A program made the translations under genes and the position numbers. Of a DNA stretch of 5,875 nucleotides, positions 1 through 5,650 are shown one piece after another. This stretch comes from Pseudomonadota bacterium. Lineage in GTDB: Bacteria > Myxococcota > Myxococcia > Myxococcales > Anaeromyxobacteraceae. Every line of letters begins with the position of its first letter. Position 1 is the stretch's first letter. Below the pieces are notes generated by a model. The model had not been told where the DNA came from. It saw only the letters and a program-made list of their open reading frames with translations, and did no database searches. The stretch covers positions 1-5,875 of the forward strand of contig JAEZXM010000098.1 of NCBI GenBank assembly GCA_023419875.1, in the 5' to 3' direction.

Positions 1-210
1 GGCATCGACCGCGGCCGTCTGATACCGCGGGCGGTGCCCCCTGTCAAAGCGCGCCGGCCGCAGCGATCGGGTGATCCTGTCTCGGTTCTCCGCCGGCGCA
101 AGGCCCTCTTCACCGTGCCGAGATCGAGGGACGACCGGAGCGGGGCGGGACCCGCCGCGGCCCGAAGGTCGGCTTGCTTTGGTGAAGATCGCGTGCCAGC
201 ATTCCGCGCC
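1..210. other. Upstream region without a convincing gene
   Basis: The first 210 bases hold no gene I can support. The frame of the downstream hydrolase stays open to the window edge, but before base 193 its translation is Arg/Pro-rich with no signal peptide or domain character, so this is an effect of high GC. A frame ending in TGA at 20-22 could be the tail of an upstream gene, but six codons cannot be judged. CCGCGG occurs at 9-14 and 25-30 and could form a 6-bp stem with a 10-base loop; no T-run follows, so it is not a clear terminator. A second hairpin (GGCGG 144-148 with CCGCC 152-156) is also minor. No strong promoter is visible. Confidence 0.4.
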
Positions 211-1041
211 ATGAAGCGGTCAATCGTTTTGGTCGGGCTGGCGTTCCTTTCGCTGGCCTGCCGGGGGGCGAGCGCGGTGGAAGAGCGGGACGCGGTGTCG
301 GGCGTGCTGAACGGGATCCCGAAGGAGAAGCTCGAGAAGCTCTCCCGGTCCCGCATCTGGTTCGGCCACCAGTCGGTCGGTTACGACATCGTGCGCGGGC
401 TCGGCGATCTCGCCCGCGAGCAGCCCGGCCTGGGGATCACGATCGTGGAGGGCAAGGGCCCCGACGCGCTCGCCGCCCCCGCCTTCGCCCACGCGCCCAA
501 CGGCCGCAACGTCGAGCCGCTCACCAAGATCCAGGACTTCGCCGACACGCTCGAGCGCGGCGGCCTCGGAACCGCCACCGACATCGCCTTCTTCAAGTTC
601 TGCTACGTGGACTTCACCCCCGAGACCGACGTCGAGCAGGTCTTCGCGGAGTACAAGCAGACCTTGGCCCGACTCCGGTCCACGTTCCCGAACGTGAAGT
701 TCGTGCACGTCACCTCTCCCCTCACGATCGTCCAGTCCGGACCCAAGGCGTGGGTGAAGAAGGTCCTCGGGAAGAAGCTCGGCGGCGCGGAGGCCAACGC
801 CGCACGCGAGCGGTTCAACGCGCGCCTCCGCGAGGAGTACCAGGGAAAGGAGCCGCTCTTCGATCTCGCGACGGTCGAGTCCACCCTGCCCGGCGGCAAG
901 ACCGTCCGCTTCGAGCTCGACGACCGGACCTTCCCGGCCCTGGCGGACGGCTACGCCTCCGACGGCAAGCACCTCAACGCGACCGGCGCGCGCTGGGCCG
1001 CGGCGAACCTCCTTGCGACCCTCGCCACCGTCGTGGACTGA
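211..1041 (+). CDS. Secreted SGNH/GDSL-like hydrolase
   Basis: A 276-residue exported protein. Residues 1-22 form a signal peptide: KR at 3-4, a hydrophobic core at 5-16, then either Cys17 (imperfect lipobox, LSLAC) or an ASA site at 20-22, so it is a lipoprotein or a soluble periplasmic/secreted protein. Near the mature N-terminus is FGHQSVG (51-57), where Ser55 could be the SGNH nucleophile. Near the C-terminus is DGKHLNATGA (251-260), matching the Asp-x-x-His block V of SGNH/GDSL esterases. Family members remove or transfer acyl groups on esters, often on polysaccharides; the substrate here is unknown. The ATG at 211 has no clear ribosome site. An in-frame GTG at 193 has GGTGA at 181-185, seven bases upstream, and would add six residues (MPAFRA), so 193 is a real alternative. 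A GNAT gene follows after 18 bases in an exopolysaccharide context, which suggests polymer modification (inference). Confidence 0.8.
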   Translation: MKRSIVLVGLAFLSLACRGASAVEERDAVSGVLNGIPKEKLEKLSRSRIWFGHQSVGYDIVRGLGDLAREQPGLGITIVEGKGPDALAAPAFAHAPNGRNVEPLTKIQDFADTLERGGLGTATDIAFFKFCYVDFTPETDVEQVFAEYKQTLARLRSTFPNVKFVHVTSPLTIVQSGPKAWVKKVLGKKLGGAEANAARERFNARLREEYQGKEPLFDLATVESTLPGGKTVRFELDDRTFPALADGYASDGKHLNATGARWAAANLLATLATVVD

Positions 1042-1059
1042 CGCGCTCGGCGCGGTCCC

Positions 1060-2124
1060 ATGAGCTACGCCGCCGTTCCCCTCGACCTCTCCGCGCACCG
1101 GGAGGCCCTCGCCGCGCTCTGGACCGAGAACATGTCCGACGCGGGCATCGCCGCGACGGTCCCGCGCCGGATGCACTGGCTGTACGAGGACGGCCCCGAG
1201 GGACCGCCGACCACGGTGCTCGCGCTCCACGTGGAGTCGAACGCGGTCGTGGGGTGCGGCTCGCTCTTCCGCCGCGCCATCTGGGTGGATGGCGAGCGGC
1301 TCCTGGCCGGCGTCCTGTGCGAGTTCGCGGTGACCCGCGCGCATCGAACCGCCGGGGCCGCGCTCACCATCCAGCGGGCGCTGATCGAGGCGGCGCGCTC
1401 GTCCGGGCTCCACCTCCTCTACGGCTTCCCCAACGAGAAGTCGGTCGCGGTGTTCAAGCGGGTCGGGTACCGCGTGGTGGCGGAGGCCACGCGGTGGGTG
1501 AAGCCGCTCGGCGCGGCGTACAAGCTGCGCCAGGTGCGTGCGCTGCGGGCGGTGGCCCCGCTCCTCGCCGCCCCGATCGACCTGGGGCTCGGCGCGCTCG
1601 ATCTCCTGCGCACCGCCCGGGTCGGCCGCGTCACGGGGACCGACCTCGCCGATCCTTCCCTCGAGCTGCGCGAGCTGTGGGAGCGCTCCGGGCGGAAGGA
1701 CGGCGTGATCGGCGAACGTTCGTGGGGCTATCTCGACTGGCGCTACCTGCGCTATCCCACGGCCGAGCACCAGGTGTTCGGGATCACCCGGCCCGGCGAG
1801 ACCTCGCTCTGCGGGTACGCGATGTACGTGGTCTCGGACGGGAAGGCGTTCGTCCGCGACCTGTTCGTGGAGCCCGGGCGCTCGACGGCGGAGGCCCTGC
1901 TCCTCACCCTCGCCCGGCACCTGCGCCGACGCCGGGTGGACTCGATGTCGCTCAGCTACGTCGGCCCGCACTCGTTCGGCGCGCGCCTGCGCGCGCTCGG
2001 GTTCCTGCCGCGCCCGGGGACGCGATCCCTCATCCTTCACGCCGCGGAGGTCGCGGAGGCGCGGCGCGCGCGGCTCCTCGATCCCTCGAGCTGGCTCATG
2101 CTCGACGGGGAGCTGGATCTCTAG
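1060..2124 (+). CDS. GNAT-family N-acyltransferase, two-part
   Basis: A 354-residue cytoplasmic protein with GNAT acetyltransferase features in its first half. A beta-strand (CEFAVT, 87-92) leads into RAHRTAGAALTIQRAL (93-108), corresponding to the acetyl-CoA pyrophosphate loop and helix of motif A. LLYGFPNEKSVAVFKRVGYR (119-138) resembles motif B, with the usual asparagine and late FxxxGY. The second half contains SWGYLDWRYLRYP (221-233), a Trp-Arg-Tyr motif I associate with acyltransferases of polysaccharide loci, followed by what looks like a second GNAT-like fold (residues about 235-340). The likely reaction is acyl transfer from acyl-CoA to an amino group on a sugar nucleotide or glycan precursor; the acceptor is not visible. 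The start is ATG with no recognisable Shine-Dalgarno, but the N-terminal LSAHREALAALW segment fits a GNAT start. It lies 18 bases after the hydrolase and 26 bases before the glycosyltransferase, so co-transcription is likely. Confidence 0.8.
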   Translation: MSYAAVPLDLSAHREALAALWTENMSDAGIAATVPRRMHWLYEDGPEGPPTTVLALHVESNAVVGCGSLFRRAIWVDGERLLAGVLCEFAVTRAHRTAGAALTIQRALIEAARSSGLHLLYGFPNEKSVAVFKRVGYRVVAEATRWVKPLGAAYKLRQVRALRAVAPLLAAPIDLGLGALDLLRTARVGRVTGTDLADPSLELRELWERSGRKDGVIGERSWGYLDWRYLRYPTAEHQVFGITRPGETSLCGYAMYVVSDGKAFVRDLFVEPGRSTAEALLLTLARHLRRRRVDSMSLSYVGPHSFGARLRALGFLPRPGTRSLILHAAEVAEARRARLLDPSSWLMLDGELDL

Positions 2125-2137
2125 CGGCACCCAGGGG

Positions 2138-2143
2138 AAGGGG
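2138..2143 (+). promoter_or_regulatory. Ribosome binding site for the GT4 gene
   Basis: AAGGGG inside a purine run at 2133-2143, seven bases before the GTG at 2151. It fixes the start at 2151, even though the open frame extends far upstream through the acyltransferase gene in another frame. Confidence 0.6.
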
Positions 2144-2150
2144 CGAAAGC

Positions 2151-3332
2151 GTGCCGGTTCGCGTCTGCATGGTCGTGAACAACCTCGACGTGGGCGGGCT
2201 CGAGAAGGTCGTGCTGAGCCTCCTCCGCCACCTCCCGCCCGACGAGGTGGAGACGTCGCTCGTCTGCCTTTCCGGCGAGGGCGCCCTCTTCGGCGAGGCG
2301 GCGATCCCCGAGGAGCGGCGGCTGGTGCTCGACAAGCCGCCCATGCTTTCCGTGAAGGACAAGCTCCTCGCGCCGGCGGCGATGTGGCGGATCGGCGCGT
2401 TCCTCCGGGCGCAGCGGGTCGACGTCGTCCACCCGCACAACCTCTCGCCCCTGCTCTACGCCGGCCCCCCCGCCCGCCTCCTCGGCCCGTCGCGCCCGGT
2501 GGTCCTCTACTCGGAGCACAACCAGATCAACCGGGCCGACGCCCGGGGCCGGCGGCGGTTCCAGAAGTACGTCCGGCTCGCCGACGAGGTGATCGCCGTC
2601 TCGCACGATCTCCGCCGGATCCTGGTGGACGAGCTGCACGTCGCGCCCAGGGTCCGCGTGGTCCACAACGGGATCGACCCGGCCTCTTTCGGCGGGGCCG
2701 CCGACCCGGCGCTGCGGCGCGAGCTCGGCGCCGGCGAGGGGGACTTCCTCGTCGGGACCGCCGTGGTCCTCTCGGAGCAGAAGGGCATCCGCTTCCTCCT
2801 GGAGGCGGCGCGGCTCCTCCGGGCGGAGGACCCGACGGTGCGGATCGCCGTGGGCGGCGACGGCCCGCTCCGCGCCGAGCTCGAGCGCGCCGCGGGCGAG
2901 CTGGGCGTCGCGGACACCGTCCGCTTCCTCGGGTACCGCCGCGACGTCGCCCGCATCGTCTCGGCGTTCGACGCCTACGTCCTGCCGTCGCTCTGGGAGG
3001 GGCTCCCGCTCGCGCTGCTCGAGGCCCTCGCCGGCGGCAAGCCGATCGTCGCGAGCCGCGTCGGCGGCAATCCAGAGATCGTCGAGCACGGGGAGAACGG
3101 GTTCCTCGTGCCGCCGCGCGACCCCGCCGCGCTCGCCCAGGCGATCCTCGCGCTCCGCCGCGATCCCGCGCTGCGGCTGCGGATGCGGGAGCAGAACCTG
3201 GCCCGGTTCCAGCGGGACTTCAGCATCGCCTCGATGGTCCGCGCCCACACGGCGCTGTACCACGAGCTCGGGGCCCGCCGCGGGCACGCCGTCCCCACCC
3301 GGCCGGCGGACGGCGCGGTCACGGGCGGATGA
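2151..3332 (+). CDS. Glycosyltransferase family 4 (GT-B fold)
   Basis: A 393-residue retaining glycosyltransferase of the GT4 family, which moves a sugar from a nucleotide donor onto a lipid-linked or growing glycan at the cytoplasmic face of the inner membrane. The N-terminal domain opens with VCMVVNNLDVGGLEKVVLSL (residues 5-24), the glycine-rich loop of GT4 acceptor domains. HPHNLSPLLYA and EHNQINR follow, then ADEVIAVSHDLRR and VHNGID (171-176) at the domain linker. The C-terminal donor domain begins with VGTAVVLSEQKG (201-212, where Lys211 is the usual phosphate contact), then GGDGPLR, and the EX7E element EGLPLALLE (Glu283 and Glu291), followed by VGGNPEIVEHGENGFLVPP. Length and motif order are normal for an intact enzyme. 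The GTG start is supported by AAGGGG seven bases upstream. Donor and acceptor sugars cannot be read from sequence. Context points to exopolysaccharide synthesis. Confidence 0.93.
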   Translation: MPVRVCMVVNNLDVGGLEKVVLSLLRHLPPDEVETSLVCLSGEGALFGEAAIPEERRLVLDKPPMLSVKDKLLAPAAMWRIGAFLRAQRVDVVHPHNLSPLLYAGPPARLLGPSRPVVLYSEHNQINRADARGRRRFQKYVRLADEVIAVSHDLRRILVDELHVAPRVRVVHNGIDPASFGGAADPALRRELGAGEGDFLVGTAVVLSEQKGIRFLLEAARLLRAEDPTVRIAVGGDGPLRAELERAAGELGVADTVRFLGYRRDVARIVSAFDAYVLPSLWEGLPLALLEALAGGKPIVASRVGGNPEIVEHGENGFLVPPRDPAALAQAILALRRDPALRLRMREQNLARFQRDFSIASMVRAHTALYHELGARRGHAVPTRPADGAVTGG

Positions 3333-3348
3333 TGCCCCTGCCCGCCCC

Positions 3349-3376
3349 TTGTTCTACACTCGCCCGCTCCTACACC
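3349..3376 (+). promoter_or_regulatory. Weak candidate promoter before the export genes
   Basis: The 58-base gap after the glycosyltransferase contains a T-rich patch that stands out from its surroundings: TTGTTC at 3349-3354 and TACACC at 3371-3376, 16 bases apart. TACACT at 3355-3360 is an alternative -10. Each hexamer matches the sigma-70 consensus at only about three or four positions, so this is a suggestion that the export genes may have their own promoter. Confidence 0.2.
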
Positions 3377-3380
3377 TCGC

Positions 3381-3385
3381 GGAGG
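3381..3385 (+). promoter_or_regulatory. Ribosome binding site for the OPX gene
   Basis: A perfect GGAGG core lies five bases before the GTG at 3391. It decides for that start over the in-frame ATG-less extension to 3349 and places a lipoprotein-like signal peptide at the N-terminus. Confidence 0.75.
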
Positions 3386-3390
3386 CACCC

Positions 3391-4011
3391 GTGACGATCC
3401 TGCGGACGAAGAACCTGCCCCAGCTCGCGGCCCTGGCGGTCGTTCTCGGCGCGGCCTGCGCCCCGACGAAGGACTTCGTCTGGGTGGACAAGGCGCCGCC
3501 GTCGCAGGTCCAGGAGGAGCAGGGCTACCTCATCTCGGTGGGCGACGTGGTCGGCGTGCGGGTCTGGAACCACGACGCGAACTCGGTCGATCGGGCGCGC
3601 GTCCGCGAGGACGGGAAGATCTCCATGCCCTTCCTGAACGACGTCGCGGTGGCGGGGCTGGAGCCGCCGTTGCTCGCACGCATGCTCGAGGAGAAGCTCA
3701 AGTCGTTCATCAAGGATCCGGCCGTCACCGTGGTCGTGCACGAGCGCCGCCCGCTGCGGGTCTCGGTGCTCGGCAAGACGGCGCGGCCCGGCGTGTACGA
3801 TCTCGATCCCGGTGCGGGCGTGCTCCAGGCCCTCGCCGCCGCGGGCGGCCTCACCGTCTTCGCCGACGAGGACGGCGTCTTCGTGCTCCGGGGCGGGTCC
3901 GCGTCCGCCGCGCCGCTCCGGATCCGGTTCAAGTACGCCGACCTCCGCGCGGGCAGGATCCCCGCCGGGGTCTTCAAGCTCCGGCCGGGCGACATCGTCG
4001 TCGTGGAGTGA
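3391..4011 (+). CDS. Polysaccharide export (OPX) lipoprotein, short form
   Basis: A 206-residue Wza/EpsY-like protein that would form the periplasmic part of a polysaccharide export channel. Residues 1-22 are a signal peptide ending LGAAC, with Cys23 a probable lipidation site. A Poly_export domain follows (about 45-118), from GYLISVGDVVGVRVWN through the REDGKISMPFLNDVAVAGL segment to DPAVTVVVHE. An SLBB domain (about 121-185) runs from LRVSVLGKTARPGVYDL to the VLQALAAAGGLT helix, and the protein ends PGDIVVVE. It is much shorter than E. coli Wza (about 380 residues): it has one SLBB domain and no C-terminal amphipathic helix to span the outer membrane. This is the short OPX class that, in Myxococcus xanthus (EpsY), is known to depend on a partner beta-barrel, and a barrel-like gene follows three bases later. 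The GTG start has GGAGG five bases upstream. Confidence 0.92.
   Translation: MTILRTKNLPQLAALAVVLGAACAPTKDFVWVDKAPPSQVQEEQGYLISVGDVVGVRVWNHDANSVDRARVREDGKISMPFLNDVAVAGLEPPLLARMLEEKLKSFIKDPAVTVVVHERRPLRVSVLGKTARPGVYDLDPGAGVLQALAAAGGLTVFADEDGVFVLRGGSASAAPLRIRFKYADLRAGRIPAGVFKLRPGDIVVVE
4005..4008 (+). promoter_or_regulatory. Ribosome binding site overlapping the OPX gene end
   Basis: GGAG, six bases before the ATG at 4015, lies inside the last codons of the OPX gene next to its stop (4009-4011). Termination of one gene should help start the next, which suggests coupled synthesis. Confidence 0.55.
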
Positions 4012-4014
4012 GCC

Positions 4015-5223
4015 ATGTCGTCCATCGCCCTGCTCACCGCCCTCTCGTTGGCCGCCTCCGGCGAGGGCGCCGTCTCCGCCGAGCTGGACGGCCGCTCCAG
4101 CTGGCTCGCGCCCGAGGGGCTGCGGACGGACAACCAGCTCTCGAGCTCGGTCGCGCCCCGGGGCGAGCTCCGCCTCGAGCTGCCGCCGCTCCGGTTCGAG
4201 GCGGCGTACGCGCCGCGCTTCTGGTCCAACGACCTGGAGCAGGGCTCGCGCTGGCTCACCACCCACCTCGTCGAGGCGCGCCTCGGGACGGAGCACGAGG
4301 CCTCGTGGAGCGCGGGGATCGGCGCGGCCGCGGTCCGCGGCTCCACCGACCCGGCGGCGGACGTGCTCGGCGGCGGCATCTCGGACCCGGGCGATCCCGG
4401 CGCGCCGGGAGGCGGCCAGCTCCCGACCACCGGCGCCCTGCGGTTCGAGGAGCTCCACGCCAACGGCGACGCGGCGATCCCGTTCGGCCGGAACCGCCTC
4501 GGCCTCGAGGCCGACTGGATGTTCGGACGGGCGGTGGACCCGACGGAGCGCGCGCTCCTCCCCCCGCAGCGCACGCTCTCCGTGACCACGAACCTCACGC
4601 GGCTCGTCACCGAGCGCAGCTCCGTCCGCCTCTCGCTCCTCGGCACGCAGGCGTGGACGGAGACCGCGGGCGGCCTCACCCGCTCCGCCTCCACCACCGG
4701 GCTCCTCTCGTGGGAGTACACCCTCACGCCGCTCCTCCAGACGACGCTCGGCGCGGGAGCGACGCTCACCTACGACGGCTCGCTCCTGCAGCCCACCGAT
4801 CCGGACGTGCTCGCCGCCGCCGAGGCCGGCATCACCCGCGCCGGCGACGATCTCTCCGTCACGCTCTCCTTCAACGCCCAGCTCACCACCGCCGTCGATC
4901 GCTTCACCGGCGAGGTGGACGGGATGGCGATCGCGACCGGCTCCTTGACCTGGCAGGCCGGGGAACGCGTCGTCGTCGAGGCGTCGCTTTCGGGGGGCAC
5001 GCGGCTCGACGGGGCTACCAAGCTGGGGCGTGCGGAGACGCGGGTCGGTTGGCAGATGGTCGAGGCGGTCCGGTTCGAGCTCGGGGTCGTCGGCCGTCTC
5101 CAGCGCGAGGAGCGCCCCGAGATCCCGTCGTTCTCCGAGGTGGTTACCTTCGCCGGCGTCTCGCTGGAGCCCGCGCCGCTGTTCCGCGTCGGCCGCGGCC
5201 CGCAGCCCGAGGTGGAGCAATGA
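4015..5223 (+). CDS. Outer-membrane beta-barrel protein, EpsX-like export porin
   Basis: A 402-residue protein, probably an outer-membrane barrel. Residues 1-21 look like a signal peptide (IALLTALSLAA core, cleavage near AVSA/E), although the n-region lacks the usual Lys/Arg. The rest alternates polar and hydrophobic residues in strand-sized segments separated by short turns: GELRLELPPLRFEAAYAPRF, then SSVRLSLLGTQAWTET, DLSVTLSFNAQLTTAV and RVVVEASLSGGTRL. A long Gly/Pro/Asp-rich insertion (about 115-145) could be an extracellular loop. It starts three bases after the OPX gene, which lacks its own membrane-spanning part; in M. xanthus the EpsX barrel serves EpsY in this way, so a polymer-exit role is inferred from context and shape, not from a recognised signature. 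The C-terminus (PQPEVEQ) does not end in the aromatic residue typical of BAM substrates; the last aromatic lies in PLFRVG, 12 residues before the end. No alternative start exists, because the upstream in-frame stop is at 4009. Confidence 0.75.
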   Translation: MSSIALLTALSLAASGEGAVSAELDGRSSWLAPEGLRTDNQLSSSVAPRGELRLELPPLRFEAAYAPRFWSNDLEQGSRWLTTHLVEARLGTEHEASWSAGIGAAAVRGSTDPAADVLGGGISDPGDPGAPGGGQLPTTGALRFEELHANGDAAIPFGRNRLGLEADWMFGRAVDPTERALLPPQRTLSVTTNLTRLVTERSSVRLSLLGTQAWTETAGGLTRSASTTGLLSWEYTLTPLLQTTLGAGATLTYDGSLLQPTDPDVLAAAEAGITRAGDDLSVTLSFNAQLTTAVDRFTGEVDGMAIATGSLTWQAGERVVVEASLSGGTRLDGATKLGRAETRVGWQMVEAVRFELGVVGRLQREERPEIPSFSEVVTFAGVSLEPAPLFRVGRGPQPEVEQ

Positions 5224-5294
5224 CCCGCCTCGCCCGGGACACGACGGTAAGTGAAGTCGTGGGACGCGGCGGTTCTGACCCTCGTCCGTGGTAG
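5220..5294 (+). pseudogene. 24-codon ORF, probable truncated gene start
   Basis: An ATG at 5220 overlaps the barrel gene's stop as ATGA, the classic arrangement for a translationally coupled next gene, but the frame closes after 24 codons at TAG 5292-5294. The first nine codons (MTRLARDTT) use G or C in every third position like the neighbours. From about 5247 the codons switch to gta, agt, gaa, gga, ggt, tct, cct, cgt, which is unlike any gene in the window. The simplest reading is the surviving 5' end of a lost operon gene joined to unrelated DNA. A genuine small coupled peptide, or a chance ATGA, is also possible. No homology is recognisable in so short a stretch. Confidence 0.35.
5240..5261 (+). 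other. Small stem-loop in the leader of the CTERM gene
   Basis: CACGAC (5240-5245) and GTCGTG (5256-5261) form a perfect 6-bp stem around a 10-base loop, GGTAAGTGAA. Just downstream GGACG (5262-5266) can pair with CGTCC (5283-5287), making a second short hairpin. No T-run follows either, so neither looks like an intrinsic terminator. A structured leader or an operon-end signal are possible readings. Confidence 0.3.
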
Positions 5295-5380
5295 TTGAAG
5301 CGGCTCTTGGCGCAGGACAAGATGTAGGCCCATGGAAGGTATTGCTGTCGCCTGTTGACGAACCGGGGGAACGGACCCAC

Positions 5381-5650
5381 ATGCTCAGCCTTCGCAAGAC
5401 GATTCTGTTCACGGTTGCTTCGATCGCTCTGACCGCGGCGGCGCCTGCGCTGGCGGGCCGTGGCTTCGGGAACGACGGCTACGGGCGGCGCGATCGGGAT
5501 CGGTACGACCACCGCGATCGCGACCGCGATCGTCACAAGAAGCCGAGGCCGGGAGCGGTGCCGGAGTTCGACCCGAGCGCGGTCGGCGCGGTGGCCGCGA
5601 TGATCGCCCTCGGCGGCGTGCTCGTGGCCCGCCGGCGCAAGCAGGCTTGA
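5381..5650 (+). CDS. Small exosortase substrate with VPEFD-CTERM tail
   Basis: An 89-residue secreted peptide. Residues 1-25 are a standard Sec signal peptide (LRK, then ILFTVASIALTAAAPALA, cleavage after ALA). Residues 26-35 are Gly-rich, 36-52 are an alternating Arg/Asp tract, and 53-59 are a Lys/Pro linker. The C-terminus has the three parts of a PEP-CTERM-type sorting signal: VPEFD (60-64), a membrane helix (about 66-83), and a basic tail RRRK (84-87). The motif is closest to the VPEID-CTERM variant I know to be paired with exosortase E/protease; VPEFDPS is a variant of it. Family knowledge says an exosortase in the inner membrane cleaves such tails and transfers the protein onward, probably to a surface glycan. 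If so, the product is only about 34-39 residues. The ATG has GGGGGA at 5365-5370, ten bases upstream; an in-frame GTG at 5288 is less likely because it would bury the signal peptide. The next gene overlaps its stop. Confidence 0.85.
   Translation: MLSLRKTILFTVASIALTAAAPALAGRGFGNDGYGRRDRDRYDHRDRDRDRHKKPRPGAVPEFDPSAVGAVAAMIALGGVLVARRRKQA
5486..5536 (+). repeat. Arg-Asp repeat tract with GCGATCG repeats
   Basis: Residues 36-52 of the small substrate are an alternating R/D run interrupted by Tyr and His. At DNA level GCGATCG recurs at 5490-5496, 5514-5520 and 5526-5532, and the second copy is the full palindrome GCGATCGC (5514-5521). The repeat likely arose by short-unit slippage and may vary in length between strains. 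Confidence 0.6.

Noticed and set aside
9..30. CCGCGG inverted repeat as a terminator
   Set aside because: The stem is short, with no T-run after it, and CCGCGG is common by chance at this GC content.
220..2130. 636-codon minus-strand open frame
   Set aside because: It is a high-GC shadow of two well-supported plus-strand genes, with Arg/Glu/Gly/His-rich translation and no recognisable motif.
750..2150. Very long open frame leading into the glycosyltransferase
   Set aside because: It overlaps the hydrolase and acyltransferase genes in another frame, is Arg/Pro/Gly-rich and lacks domains. The glycosyltransferase begins at the GTG at 2151 with its own ribosome site.
2121..3287. 388-codon minus-strand open frame
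   Set aside because: It lies opposite the clear GT4 gene, and its composition is that of a mirror frame.
5240..5300. c-di-GMP (GEMM-I) riboswitch suggested by GTGGGACGC and GGTAG
   Set aside because: The nine-base match is not followed by the conserved AAAGCC. The preceding hairpin lacks the GNRA tetraloop, and the CAAACC segment and closing helix are absent.
5332..5346. Possible sigma-54 promoter (TGGAAGG then TTGCT) before the CTERM gene
   Set aside because: The GG and GC elements are separated by eight bases instead of the required ten, so it should not function as a -24/-12 promoter.
5355..5360. TTGACG as a -35 element
   Set aside because: A 17-base spacer would place the -10 on the ATG at 5381, and that sequence does not resemble a -10.
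3370..5412. 680-codon minus-strand open frame
   Set aside because: It runs antisense across three plus-strand genes with clear signals and has shadow-type composition.
5490..5532. GCGATCGC as a genome-wide HIP1-type element
   Set aside because: The copies fall in one repetitive coding tract and follow from the codons for Arg-Asp-Arg. One window cannot show genome-wide enrichment.
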